Below are positions 1-6,969 of a stretch of DNA of 9,323 nt, in pieces. Source of the DNA: Beijerinckiaceae bacterium (GTDB lineage: Bacteria; Pseudomonadota; Alphaproteobacteria; Rhizobiales; Beijerinckiaceae); the NCBI GenBank assembly GCA_947456315.1, contig CANGRU010000040.1, positions 1 to 9,323 of the forward strand, read 5' to 3'. The notes under the pieces were generated by a model. It was not told where the DNA came from. It searched no databases and was given only the letters and a program-made list of their open reading frames with translations. The position numbers and the translations under genes are program-made. How positions within the stretch are numbered: the stretch's first letter is position 1; each line of letters begins with the position of its first letter.

Positions 1-92
1 ACATCGCCCAGCGCTTGCAGGTCGGGATAGACAGGGGCCTGCTGGATCGGCTTTGCGCGCCAGGATTCAGGGGACCAATGATCGACAGACAT
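1..92 (-). CDS. Class II 3-deoxy-7-phosphoheptulonate (DAHP) synthase, N-terminal fragment
   Basis: This is the first 30 codons of a leftward gene that runs off the window. The translated start reads MSVDHWSPESWRAKPIQQ, followed by a Pro-rich Tyr-Pro-Asp stretch. I recognise this as the start of plant-type (class II) DAHP synthases, which open with a Trp-containing 'W.P.SWR.KP..Q.P.YPD' pattern. The enzyme condenses phosphoenolpyruvate with erythrose 4-phosphate, the first step of the shikimate pathway to aromatic amino acids. The ATG at 92-90 is preceded by GGAG at 102-99, a good ribosome binding site. It lies 131 bp downstream of gor in the same direction. Such proximity to gor and rpiA is, from memory, common in rhizobia and relatives. 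Only about 7% of the usual length is visible, so no catalytic residue can be checked. Confidence 0.78.
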   Translation of the reverse strand, partial: MSVDHWSPESWRAKPIQQAPVYPDLQALGD

Positions 93-223
93 CACACACT
101 CCAAATGGCTTGGTGCTCAACCCTGACACCCCCCGAGGCCACGGCTCTGCACGCGGGCCTTATACAACAAAGGAGCGGCAGGTGGTGACGGATTTTCCGC
201 GACCTTGGTCTTAAGGCACCGCC

Positions 224-1624
224 TCAGACGCCAGCCCCGGGCCCGGATGTCTCGCGCAGATAGCGCGCGGTGCGGGTGCGCAAGGTCACCAGCTCTTCGG
301 ATGCGGTCGGATGCACTGCCATTGTGGCGTCGAAATCCGCCTTTTTTGCCTTGAGCTTCACAGCAATACCCAGCAGCTGCGCCATCTCTCCGGCCTCATG
401 GCCCAGAATATGAACGCCGAGCACCTGATCGGTCTCGCCATCGACGATGATTTTCATCAGCGTCTTTTCCGGACGCCCCGACAGGGTGCCCTTCATCGGG
501 CGGAAGCTCGCCTGATAAACATCAACCACATTGAAACTGCGCCGCGCTTCGGTCTCGGTCATGCCGACTGTGCCGATTTCGGGCGTGGTGAAGACGGCGG
601 TCGGCACGTGGCTGTAATCGACGCTGACCTCTTTGCCGCCAAATTGCGTATCGGCAAAAGCGTGGCCCTCGCGGATCGCCACAGGCGTCAGATTGATGCG
701 GTTCGTCACATCGCCCACGGCAAAGATGGACGCCACATTGGTGCGCGAAAAAGCATCGACTTTGATGGCGCCCACGCCATCCATAGCAACGCCAGCGGCC
801 TCAAGGCCAAGCCCGCGCGTATGCGGACGCCGCCCCGTGGCAAGCAAAATCTGATCGAACACGCGTGTCTGCCCGTCCGAGCAAGCGACATGCAAACCAT
901 CGGCACGCTTCTCGATCCTGGTTGGCAGTGTGCCCGCCAGAATATCGATGCCTGCATGCTGCAACTCGGTGCGCAGACCATTGCGCATATCGTCGTCAAA
1001 GCCGCGCAGCACATTGTCAGCACGGAACGCGAGTGTCACTTGCGATGACAGGCGCGCAAACAGGCTGGCAAATTCAACCGCAATATAGCCGCCACCAATC
1101 ACCAGCAGGCGCTTGGGAAAGTCGGGCAGATCAAACAGCTCGTTGGACGAGATGGCATGCTCCACACCCGGCACGGCAGGCTCGAGCACGGGGGTCGCAC
1201 CTGTCGCAACCAGAATGATTTTGGCTGTGATGCGCCGACCATCCGACTTCAGGGCAATTGTGTGCGCATCAACAATCTCGGCGCGATCCTGCACGATCTC
1301 GACACCGGCTTTGGCGAGGTTGGTGCCATAGATCGCCGACAGGCGTGTGATTTCTTTTTCCTTGGCAGCAACCAGCGTTGGCCAATGAAACACGGGCTTT
1401 TGCGGCAGCGTCCAGCCAAAGCCCTCGGCATCGGCAAAATCATCGGCAAAGCGGCTGGCGTAGACATAGAGCTTTTTGGGCACACACCCGCGAATGACGC
1501 AGGTCCCGCCCATGCGATATTCTTCGGCGATCATGACCTTGGCGCCATGGGTCGCAGCGATGCGGGCAGCACGCACGCCACCCGAGCCACCACCTATGAC
1601 GAAAAGATCAGCATCGAAGGACAT
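224..1624 (-). CDS. gor: Glutathione-disulfide reductase (NADPH)
   Basis: This cytoplasmic flavoenzyme reduces glutathione disulfide with NADPH. The 466 residues are the normal length. The FAD-binding loop GGGSGG is at 11-16. The redox-active disulfide is Cys42/Cys47 in GGTCVIRGCVPKK, the form specific to glutathione reductases. A second dinucleotide loop, GGGYIAVE, is at 177-184, with Arg201 and Arg207 behind it, as expected for NADPH rather than NADH. The second FAD motif, FAVGDV, is at 301-306. The C-terminal dimerisation domain ends with HPTASEE at 438-444, giving the His438/Glu443 acid-base pair. The ATG is preceded by AAGGGG. It begins 17 bp after the DUF2059 gene, so the two are probably on one transcript with rpiA. 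All key residues are present, and trypanothione or mercuric reductase is excluded by the disulfide context and length. Confidence 0.97.
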   Translation of the reverse strand: MSFDADLFVIGGGSGGVRAARIAATHGAKVMIAEEYRMGGTCVIRGCVPKKLYVYASRFADDFADAEGFGWTLPQKPVFHWPTLVAAKEKEITRLSAIYGTNLAKAGVEIVQDRAEIVDAHTIALKSDGRRITAKIILVATGATPVLEPAVPGVEHAISSNELFDLPDFPKRLLVIGGGYIAVEFASLFARLSSQVTLAFRADNVLRGFDDDMRNGLRTELQHAGIDILAGTLPTRIEKRADGLHVACSDGQTRVFDQILLATGRRPHTRGLGLEAAGVAMDGVGAIKVDAFSRTNVASIFAVGDVTNRINLTPVAIREGHAFADTQFGGKEVSVDYSHVPTAVFTTPEIGTVGMTETEARRSFNVVDVYQASFRPMKGTLSGRPEKTLMKIIVDGETDQVLGVHILGHEAGEMAQLLGIAVKLKAKKADFDATMAVHPTASEELVTLRTRTARYLRETSGPGAGV

Positions 1625-1642
1625 GAGCTTCCCCTTGAACGA

Positions 1643-2188
1643 TCAGAGATCGTGACCTTTTTTCTTCATCTCGGAGCGCACAAGATCAACGACGGTTACC
1701 GAGAGATCGCGGTTCCAAGGTTCCATCGACTGCATGATCTTGTTCATCGCCACCGGCTGGATCTCTACATATTTCTTGCCCGCCGGAGATTTGAGAAAAG
1801 TGACAATCTCTTTCAGCTCGGACTCGCTCATGGATGTCGCCATGATGCGAGCGGACTGGTCAACCATTTCCGATGTGCGCTTGGAAAATTGCGGCAAGAC
1901 GATCGTCTTGATCACGACGTCGAGATCAGCGGCAATTTCGGGACGCGTGCGGGTGAAGTTCATTTGCAACTCGCGCAAAATACCCGGAATGAAACCTTCA
2001 AACCCTTTGTCGAGACCCGACAGAAGCACAAGCTCTTTGCCCATCGCAAATTGCGCGTCGGAAATGGCAGGTGTGACCGGCATGAAGGCAGGCGCCTTGG
2101 GTTGCGTCTGCGCCATGGCGGGCAAAGGTGCGGCAGCCAGAAAGGCCAGAGCTGTCAAAGCCGAAAAACGGATCAGAGTGGACTTCAT
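1643..2188 (-). CDS. Secreted DUF2059 domain protein
   Basis: This is a 181-residue protein with an N-terminal signal peptide: basic MKSTLIR, a hydrophobic core at about 8-22, and a likely cleavage AMA|QTQ after residue 26. The mature protein is therefore probably periplasmic. Residues about 96-155 match the DUF2059 pattern, with the helical signature 'MS..EL.EI..FL.SPAGKKY' at 120-140. The domain has no established biochemical role that I know of. The ATG has GAGGAG upstream at a spacing of about 8 bases. It sits between rpiA (25 bp upstream) and gor (17 bp downstream), an arrangement I recall from other Hyphomicrobiales. It has no catalytic-looking motif and no cysteine. The family call is fairly secure and the function is unknown. 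Confidence 0.88.
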   Translation of the reverse strand: MKSTLIRFSALTALAFLAAAPLPAMAQTQPKAPAFMPVTPAISDAQFAMGKELVLLSGLDKGFEGFIPGILRELQMNFTRTRPEIAADLDVVIKTIVLPQFSKRTSEMVDQSARIMATSMSESELKEIVTFLKSPAGKKYVEIQPVAMNKIMQSMEPWNRDLSVTVVDLVRSEMKKKGHDL

Positions 2189-2213
2189 TTTATCGTCTCC
2201 TCAAAAATTCAAT

Positions 2214-2921
2214 TCAGGCGAGATCGCCGATCACTTCGACGCCCGCTTCATCAGCCACGATCACCGCTTTGGCCAAGCCGATGAACAGGCCATGTTCCAC
2301 CACACCCGGAATCACATTCAACGCCAGCGCCAGACCATCCGCATCCGGCAACGCCCCGAAGAAGCAGTCCAGAATGGCATGACCGCCATCCGTGACCAAA
2401 ACATGACCATCAGCCTTGCGGCGCAGCATCACGTCCCCCGCACAGCCATGGGCCTTTCCGGCGGCAATCACATGCAGGCGGGTTGATTCCAGACCGAAGC
2501 GATCGACCTCTACCGGCAGCGGACACTTGCCCAGCATGGGCACTTGCTTGGAGCGGTCGGTCACCACCACCATGCGGGTCGAGGCCGCGGCCACGATCTT
2601 CTCGCGCAACAGGGCCGCACCGCCGCCCTTGATCAGACGCAGCTGCGGATCAAACTCATCCGCGCCATCAATGGTCAGATCAAGCTGGGGAGTCTCATCG
2701 AGTGTCGAGAGGGGAATGTTGAGTTTTTCCGCCTGCTCGCGCGTGCGCTCGGACGTCGGCACGCCCACGACCTGAAGGCCCTGGGCCACTTTCTCGCCCA
2801 GCAAAGCCACGAAATGGGCGGCTGTGGAGCCAGTCCCCAAGCCCAACTTCATGCCGGGCTTTACCAGCTCTACAGCACGTGCGGCCGCGAGGCGTTTGGC
2901 GGCTTCAGCTTTGTCGGTCAT
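2214..2921 (-). CDS. rpiA: Ribose-5-phosphate isomerase A
   Basis: This enzyme interconverts ribose 5-phosphate and ribulose 5-phosphate in the pentose phosphate pathway. The frame is open further upstream to 3011, but the ATG at 2921 is chosen. It gives [13 protein letters not shown], the usual family N-terminus, has GGAG seven bases upstream, and yields 235 residues (E. coli RpiA has 219). The phosphate-binding loop GTGSTA is at 29-34. The substrate and catalytic segment TIDGADEFD is at 83-91, with Asp85 and Asp88. It is followed by [12 protein letters not shown] at 97-108, holding Lys98 and the catalytic-base Glu107. All hallmarks of the type A enzyme are intact. It heads the leftward group of rpiA, DUF2059 gene and gor, and is divergent from gph. 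Confidence 0.96.
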   Translation of the reverse strand: MTDKAEAAKRLAAARAVELVKPGMKLGLGTGSTAAHFVALLGEKVAQGLQVVGVPTSERTREQAEKLNIPLSTLDETPQLDLTIDGADEFDPQLRLIKGGGAALLREKIVAAASTRMVVVTDRSKQVPMLGKCPLPVEVDRFGLESTRLHVIAAGKAHGCAGDVMLRRKADGHVLVTDGGHAILDCFFGALPDADGLALALNVIPGVVEHGLFIGLAKAVIVADEAGVEVIGDLA

Positions 2922-3010
2922 GAGAGGCTCCGGCGTGGCAAGGAAACGTGGCGAGAAACAGGTCCAAAAATAGCTCTTTGCGCGCTTAAAGGCTTCCGGG
3001 GGGAAAGACA

Positions 3011-3757
3011 ATGCCCGGCCATTTGACGAATCCCGCTTTTTCCCTCAGTTCCAAAGACATGAATAACACAGCCCCCCTCCTCGTCTTCGATCTTGATGGC
3101 ACGCTGGCCGAGACCGCTGGCGACCTGACCAATACGCTGAATGTCATCCTTGCGCGCGAGGGTCTGGCACCGATCACGCTGGATGAGGCGCGCAAAATGG
3201 TGGGCGCAGGCGCCCGCGCGCTGATCCAGCGCGGCTTTGCGGCCGAGGGGCGCAGCATTGCGGGGGAAAAGCTTGATCGCCTCTTTGCGGATTTTCTGGC
3301 CCATTACGAAGACCATATCGCCGATGTCAGCCACCTTTTCGACGGCGTGACGCAGGCGCTTGACCGTTTCGAGGCTGCCGGCTTTGCTTTTGCTGTCTGC
3401 ACCAACAAGGTCGAAGTGCCGTCCAAGAAATTGCTCAAAGCGCTGGGGATCGACCAGCGCTTCCGCGTCATCTGTGGACAGGACACGTTCAAAGACAATG
3501 GCGTCAATATCGCCAAGCCTGATCCACGCATGCTGTTCATGACCATCGACATGGCAGGTGGCGTGCCGGCGCGCAGCATTATGGTGGGCGATTCAAAGAC
3601 CGATATTGATACCGCCAAAGCAGCCGGCATTCCGGTGGTCGCCGTCGACTTCGGCTACACGGACCAGCATGTCAGCGCCTTTGGTCCCGATATCGTGATC
3701 AGCCATTTTGATCACTTGTGGGATGCTGTTGCCCAAATCACCTCAACGAGGGCTTGA
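3011..3757 (+). CDS. gph: Phosphoglycolate phosphatase (HAD superfamily)
   Basis: This is a HAD-family phosphatase expected to hydrolyse 2-phosphoglycolate. Motif I, FDLDGT, is at 26-31 (nucleophile Asp27, acid Asp29). An alpha-helical cap follows at about 36-110. Motif II is Thr131 in CTNK, motif III is Lys169 in AKPDP, and motif IV is GDSKTDID at 193-200 with Asp194 and Asp198. The start is uncertain. The ATG at 3011 has a strong GGGGGA Shine-Dalgarno about seven bases upstream and gives 248 residues with a 16-residue N-terminal extension. The ATG at 3059 gives 232 residues, closer to most homologues, but has no ribosome binding site. I favour 3011 on the binding site. It is divergent from rpiA, and a small membrane protein gene begins six bases after its stop. 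The exact substrate within the HAD family is inferred from similarity of pattern. Confidence 0.9.
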   Translation: MPGHLTNPAFSLSSKDMNNTAPLLVFDLDGTLAETAGDLTNTLNVILAREGLAPITLDEARKMVGAGARALIQRGFAAEGRSIAGEKLDRLFADFLAHYEDHIADVSHLFDGVTQALDRFEAAGFAFAVCTNKVEVPSKKLLKALGIDQRFRVICGQDTFKDNGVNIAKPDPRMLFMTIDMAGGVPARSIMVGDSKTDIDTAKAAGIPVVAVDFGYTDQHVSAFGPDIVISHFDHLWDAVAQITSTRA

Positions 3758-3763
3758 GACAAA

Positions 3764-3934
3764 ATGATCCGCGACAAGAAACTCGCCGTCGGCATGGGCA
3801 TTGCCTTCATGTTGGGCATCATCTGGGGACTGGTCGAAGGCGTGCCACCGGGCGAGGCCTTTTTGCGTGGCTCGCTGGCCGTGGCAGGATCGGTCGTCAC
3901 CTATCCGCTGTGGCGCGACAAGACCAAGACCTGA
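3764..3934 (+). CDS. Small two-helix membrane protein
   Basis: This 56-residue frame starts six bases after the gph stop codon and ends at a TGA. The sequence begins MIRDKKLAVGMGIAFMLG. Residues about 7-24 form one hydrophobic helix. A second, less hydrophobic one at about 32-50 follows a short Glu/Pro/Gly turn. The C-terminus is charged (WRDKTKT). The ribosome binding site is weak (GAGGG rather far upstream), so translation is probably coupled to gph. Codon choice is like its neighbours and the hydrophobic pattern is coherent, which supports a real gene. I do not recognise the family, and no function can be assigned. The last 15 bases of the gene are repeated, almost exactly, immediately after it. 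Confidence 0.68.
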   Translation: MIRDKKLAVGMGIAFMLGIIWGLVEGVPPGEAFLRGSLAVAGSVVTYPLWRDKTKT

Positions 3935-3950
3935 AAGACCAAAGACCTGA
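3920..3950. repeat. Imperfect tandem repeat, 15/16 bp
   Basis: The unit AAGACCAAGACCTGA (3920-3934) is followed directly by AAGACCAAAGACCTGA (3935-3950), which differs only by one added A. The first copy encodes the last four residues and the stop codon of the 56-residue membrane protein. The second fills the whole gap up to the stop codon of the convergent proteasome-like gene at 3951. This looks like a recent slippage duplication. Confidence 0.85.
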
Positions 3951-4688
3951 TCAGCGCGGACCAAACCCTGTTGAATGGGTGAGTTTTTTGCGCTGAACCC
4001 AGCGAAAGCCTTCATGGCGTGTGATCACTGCAAGATCGACCGGACCACCCACCGTCTTGGGCTGCAGATCGACGCGAAAGCGCACATAGCCAATCGTGGC
4101 ATCCATCAAAAAGCGCGTCATCGAGACCGCATCATGCAGCGGCATGCCGGGCGTCACCAAGGTCGGATTGGAGGGCGTATTCGACCCGTCCATATGGAAA
4201 TCATCGCTCATCAGACGATGCAGGCATTCGCCAGACCCCTCCCAACAGATGCCGTATTCCGTTGGTGACCAGATCTGGTTGACGCTCACACCCTCGCCGG
4301 AATCAAAGACAAGGTTCCAGACTTCCGGCGTGTCGGAGCGCGAGGAATAGCCTGCGATGATCAGCGTCGAGCGCAATTTGGCGACCTGCATCGGCGCCAT
4401 GGACCGCAAATAATCCCGCAACCGCATGACCACCGCCTCGACCGTATAATTGGTCTTGTCAAAGGCGGCATTGCCATTGCGATTGGCCGCGCCGAAATCT
4501 TTCAGCACGTCAATAAAAGCCTTGTTGTTGATGGCCGCATCACCAGACAACAACACACCAATCGGCATGCCTTTGATGAGCTGCATGGTTTTTTCGGCTG
4601 AATAATAAACCTGACCGCGATGCTCCACCGCACTGTCAGAGGCCAGCACGACACCGTCTTGGACAGAAAGGGAAATAACAATCGTCAA
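3951..4688 (-). CDS. Proteasome-like Ntn-hydrolase family protein
   Basis: The 245-residue product begins MTIVISLSVQDGVVLASDSA, the signature of the proteasome beta-subunit/HslV fold (strand, turn with DG, strand, then ASDS). If the initiator Met is removed, the threonine becomes Thr1 and the Asp of ASDS falls at position 17, as in active 20S beta subunits. The Lys in SAEKTMQLIKG is at 32, one short of the canonical Lys33. VLLSGDAA at about 45-52 resembles the glycine loop near the active site. The only start codon between the in-frame stop at 4703-4701 and this motif is TTG at 4688, with no clear Shine-Dalgarno. The C-terminal half (from about 110) is unlike HslV, and no hslU lies nearby. 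It differs from Anbu at the N-terminus as I remember it. The fold assignment is fairly safe. Peptidase activity and oligomer form are inference. Confidence 0.72.
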   Translation of the reverse strand: MTIVISLSVQDGVVLASDSAVEHRGQVYYSAEKTMQLIKGMPIGVLLSGDAAINNKAFIDVLKDFGAANRNGNAAFDKTNYTVEAVVMRLRDYLRSMAPMQVAKLRSTLIIAGYSSRSDTPEVWNLVFDSGEGVSVNQIWSPTEYGICWEGSGECLHRLMSDDFHMDGSNTPSNPTLVTPGMPLHDAVSMTRFLMDATIGYVRFRVDLQPKTVGGPVDLAVITRHEGFRWVQRKKLTHSTGFGPR

Positions 4689-4732
4689 TGGAAAACCAAA
4701 TCAAGCTGGAGCGGGTGAATTTCGTTATGGGC

Positions 4733-4762
4733 AATAACCCAAATATGAAACATCCGGTCAAG
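4733..4762 (-). promoter_or_regulatory. Candidate promoter of the proteasome-like gene
   Basis: Read leftward, CTTGAC (4762-4757) is followed after 18 bases by GTTATT (4738-4733). CTTGAC is the typical alphaproteobacterial -35 box, while the -10 is only a fair match. The predicted start of transcription would leave a leader of roughly 38 bases before the TTG codon. Confidence 0.42.
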
Positions 4763-4770
4763 CTTCACAA

Positions 4771-4791
4771 GTGCCCACCCAATTCGGGCAC
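4771..4791 (-). terminator. Weak hairpin after the lipoprotein gene
   Basis: GTGCCC (4771-4776) and GGGCAC (4786-4791) pair around a 9-base loop, starting three bases after the stop codon of the leftward lipoprotein gene. There is no real T-run behind it (TTGTG), so termination would be weak. Confidence 0.3.
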
Positions 4792-4793
4792 CC

Positions 4794-5120
4794 CTATCTG
4801 CGCTGGCGAGGTGAATAACCACGCCCTTTCATGCAATCAAAATAGGCATTTTTTTCAGAATGGGCGACGGCCCTGGCTTCAGCGCGACATTCCCTCTGGT
4901 CGCGCTGGCCCAGTCGCAAGAGTGCTGGATTGTCGGCCATGCGGCGCCCGTCATTGCGCGCCCAGACGTAACTCTCTGTGTGGCTAGAGACAAATGGGCC
5001 ATGAGGGCCCGCCCCGAGATGGAACGGGTTGCTGCGCTCGACACGCCCCGAACAGCCCGCAACCAGAAGCAGGCAAATCCCGCACCCCGCAAATCGGACC
5101 ATCAAAGACTGCGTGCTCAT
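4794..5120 (-). CDS. Small lipoprotein with a C-terminal cysteine pair
   Basis: The product has 108 residues. The N-terminus has a hydrophobic stretch ending in the lipobox VAGC, so Cys23 should be lipidated. Ser at +2 favours the outer membrane. Two further cysteines, Cys78 (in REC) and Cys96 (in FDCMKGRGY), have the spacing and context of many small proteobacterial lipoproteins with 'C...A......F..CM...GY' endings, and could form a disulfide. The ATG at 5120 has GAAAGG upstream at a rather long spacing. A second Met at residue 7 would also leave a usable signal peptide. It lies 48 bp after the membrane protein gene and may share its transcript. I do not recognise a named family, and the role is unknown. 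Confidence 0.75.
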   Translation of the reverse strand: MSTQSLMVRFAGCGICLLLVAGCSGRVERSNPFHLGAGPHGPFVSSHTESYVWARNDGRRMADNPALLRLGQRDQRECRAEARAVAHSEKNAYFDCMKGRGYSPRQRR

Positions 5121-5168
5121 GGCATGAAACCTTTCGACGTCAGGTCCGGCAAATCGGCGTGCGCACGA

Positions 5169-5645
5169 TCAAAGATGCTTGGCGTAATCGCGCGCATTGA
5201 GCAAAACGAAAAAGATCACCATGCAGCGCAAGGCCACCATGGTGATGACTGAGGCAAGCGCATCGGGCCGCGCATGGGCGTAGATCAACAGCCAGTCATT
5301 GACGAGATTGATCCCCATGAGCAGCGCCAGACCGTAGGACAGTTGCATGAAAAAGCGATGTCTGACGAAAGCCAGGACATAAAGCGGCACAGCAATCACG
5401 GCGAGCAACAGGCGCGCATTCACATAGGTTGAGAGAATGTCGAGCGTTTCGGGCGGCAAATTAAACTTGCCAAAAATCCGCTCCGGGAAAAACGACAGGC
5501 TCAAGACATTGGCCGTCACGATCGCAATGCAAATCAGGGTGCGCAGATAAAAACCAAAGCGCGACGGACCAGACTCGACCTCCGCGCCAGCCGCCGCCAG
5601 CGCTTGCATCTCTTCCAAAGACAACAGTGGCTTGCGACCAGCCAT
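5169..5645 (-). CDS. Four-helix integral membrane protein, function unknown
   Basis: The product has 158 residues. A polar N-terminal stretch of about 30 residues carries an Ala/Glu-rich helix (SLEEMQALAAAGAEVES). It is followed by four predicted membrane helices at about 33-53, 77-94, 99-121 and 129-149, and a short basic tail. This suggests an inner-membrane protein with both ends cytoplasmic. No catalytic motif, cysteine cluster or known domain is apparent. The ATG at 5645 has GGGAAGAG about ten bases upstream. The coherent hydrophobic periodicity and good binding site support a real gene. It is the first of three leftward genes (membrane protein, lipoprotein, proteasome-like protein), but the 105-bp gap before the third, with its own promoter-like box, weakens the case for one operon. 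Confidence 0.82.
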   Translation of the reverse strand: MAGRKPLLSLEEMQALAAAGAEVESGPSRFGFYLRTLICIAIVTANVLSLSFFPERIFGKFNLPPETLDILSTYVNARLLLAVIAVPLYVLAFVRHRFFMQLSYGLALLMGINLVNDWLLIYAHARPDALASVITMVALRCMVIFFVLLNARDYAKHL

Positions 5646-5971
5646 GGGCTGTGCTCTTCCCTGTTAAAACAAACTCAGAATTACCAGACTGTTTTGCGTG
5701 CTACGCGTGATCAAGTGCCGTGGATATTCCCACACTTGCGCCCCAAGATTGCAACCCGCCATCCATGAACGAATTTGCCTCTTTAAAATAAGCTCTGAAC
5801 AAAAGTTGAGCAATGGATAAATCCAAATTGATCAATGTTTTTTGTAACATTTCGCAAAGCTCGACCTTGGCAGAATGGAACATCTGACACCGCCACAAAC
5901 AAGGAGCAGATCAATGTCTGACCTGTTCTTGTGTGTGCAAACCCGAGCATCACCCTGCAAGGACAACAAAC

Positions 5972-6013
5972 AAAAACCCCGGCGCACCATCTCTGGAATG
6001 CGCCGGGGTTTTG
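5972..6013 (-). terminator. Strong intrinsic terminator of the leftward omp gene
   Basis: AAAACCCCGGCGCA (5973-5986) and TGCGCCGGGGTTTT (5999-6012) form a perfect 14-bp stem with a 12-base loop. Read leftward it ends in TTTTTG, and read rightward in TTTTG, so it could act in both directions. It lies about 40 bases beyond the stop codon of the omp gene at 6055. Confidence 0.88.
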
Positions 6014-6020
6014 TTATGTG

Positions 6021-6049
6021 ATCAAGAGCGTCTGTGCGACGCTCTTGAT
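6021..6049 (-). other. Second hairpin in the omp 3' untranslated region
   Basis: ATCAAGAGCG (6021-6030) and CGCTCTTGAT (6040-6049) form a perfect 10-bp stem with a 9-base loop, five bases after the omp stop codon. No T-run follows on the leftward strand, so it is more likely an mRNA-stabilising or processing hairpin than a terminator on its own. Confidence 0.65.
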
Positions 6050-6054
6050 TAATG

Positions 6055-6939
6055 TCAGAACTTGTAGCTCAAGCCCGCGCGCACAACAAAGCCATCAAAC
6101 TTGTGATGCGCCGTTGTCTTCAGACCTTCCAAAGTTGTCTCAGCATCCTGTGCTGCAACATTATAGGAGACCTTGCCGAGATTGTAATAGAGGCCTTCGC
6201 CACGCAACAACCAACGGTCTGTCACAGCATATTCAACGCCTGCGCCAGCCGCCCAACCGAAGCGCGTCTTTTTCGTGTTGCCGGCATAGATGTCATAGAT
6301 CGATCCGTCCGTACCGACTGACGAGGACGATGCTTTCACACCACCTGCAGCAAGACCGCCGGTCGCATAAACGAGCGCACGATCAAAAGCCAAACCAGCG
6401 CGCAAACGCGCTGTTGCCAACCAGGTGACCGAAGAATTGGCCGAGCCTTCATTGGTATAGGCATAGGGGATGACTGTCCGGAAATGGCCTGACGCCTTGT
6501 TGGTCAAACCGGCAACATCCGCTTCGACGCCATAAACAAAGTTGCTCACTTGCCAGTTGTAGCCGGCATGAACGCCACCCGCGAAACCGCCGGTTGAGCT
6601 CGAGCCGAGGCTTCCGGGAATCACGCCCCAGGCCAAAGCGCTCTGCACTGCATTCAAGCCCGAAATATTGAGCGGGCCGGCAGGATAGGGATTGTTTTCA
6701 GAGCTGCCGCCAAAGAAATCGGCGAATGAATTCGTGCCGTTGGCGTGCGTGTTGGCATAATCATAGTCCGTCTTGCCATTGTTCTGCGAATAGCCCGCAT
6801 TCACACCGGCATAGGGACCAGCCCAGGAAAACACAGGCAGGCTCACCGGCGCCGGGGCAGCCGTGCGCATTGGCAAATCAGCAGCATGCGCAGACATCGA
6901 AAGCGCCAAGGCGCCGGCAGCAAGAAGAGCTCTTTTCAT
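6055..6939 (-). CDS. Omp25/Omp31-family outer-membrane beta-barrel protein
   Basis: The product has 294 residues from the ATG at 6939, chosen because it opens a perfect signal peptide and has GAGG six bases upstream. The frame is open a further 19 codons upstream. The signal peptide is MKRALLAAGALALSMSAHA with cleavage before ADLP, so the mature protein starts Ala-Asp. A proline/alanine-rich linker (about 24-36) precedes the first strand, FSWAGPYAGVNAGYS (38-51), the classic start of this family. The motifs AGYNWQ, YGVEADV, ARLRAGLAFDRALVYATGGLA and WAAGAGVEYAV mark successive strands of an 8-stranded barrel, and the protein ends in Tyr-Lys-Phe as outer-membrane barrels do. Loop 1 (about 52-115) is long and rich in Asn, Gly and Ser. 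In relatives these are abundant surface proteins. It is divergent from a paralogue at 7377. Confidence 0.93.
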   Translation of the reverse strand: MKRALLAAGALALSMSAHAADLPMRTAAPAPVSLPVFSWAGPYAGVNAGYSQNNGKTDYDYANTHANGTNSFADFFGGSSENNPYPAGPLNISGLNAVQSALAWGVIPGSLGSSSTGGFAGGVHAGYNWQVSNFVYGVEADVAGLTNKASGHFRTVIPYAYTNEGSANSSVTWLATARLRAGLAFDRALVYATGGLAAGGVKASSSSVGTDGSIYDIYAGNTKKTRFGWAAGAGVEYAVTDRWLLRGEGLYYNLGKVSYNVAAQDAETTLEGLKTTAHHKFDGFVVRAGLSYKF

Positions 6940-6969
6940 GAAAACCTCAATGGTCAGGGTTAAGCTAAG

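Larger units (their letters stand above)
5646..6054. other. Intergenic region with terminator and a possible tiny gene
   Basis: These 409 bases hold no convincing long gene. A leftward frame at 5701-5898 (65 codons) lacks a recognisable pattern. The AT-rich part at about 5780-5860 may carry promoters. On the plus strand, AAGGAG (5901-5906) lies eight bases before an ATG at 5914 that opens 35 codons and ends at 6021, running through the terminator hairpin at 5972-6013. That frame is weak evidence for a small gene. A second hairpin (6021-6049) separates the terminator from the omp gene. Confidence 0.6.

Noticed and set aside
311..1048. Long plus-strand frames opposite gor and the DUF2059 gene (also 1157-2284 and 1734-2486)
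   Set aside because: They are antisense to genes with complete family motifs, are rich in His/Arg/Ser, and have no recognisable domain.
4688..4987. Rightward frame starting at 4688 opposite the lipoprotein gene
   Set aside because: No ribosome binding site, and it is antisense to a gene with a clear lipobox and coherent C-terminus.
5701..5898. Leftward 65-codon frame upstream of the membrane protein gene
   Set aside because: No domain pattern, an AT-rich promoter-like region, and a poor start context.
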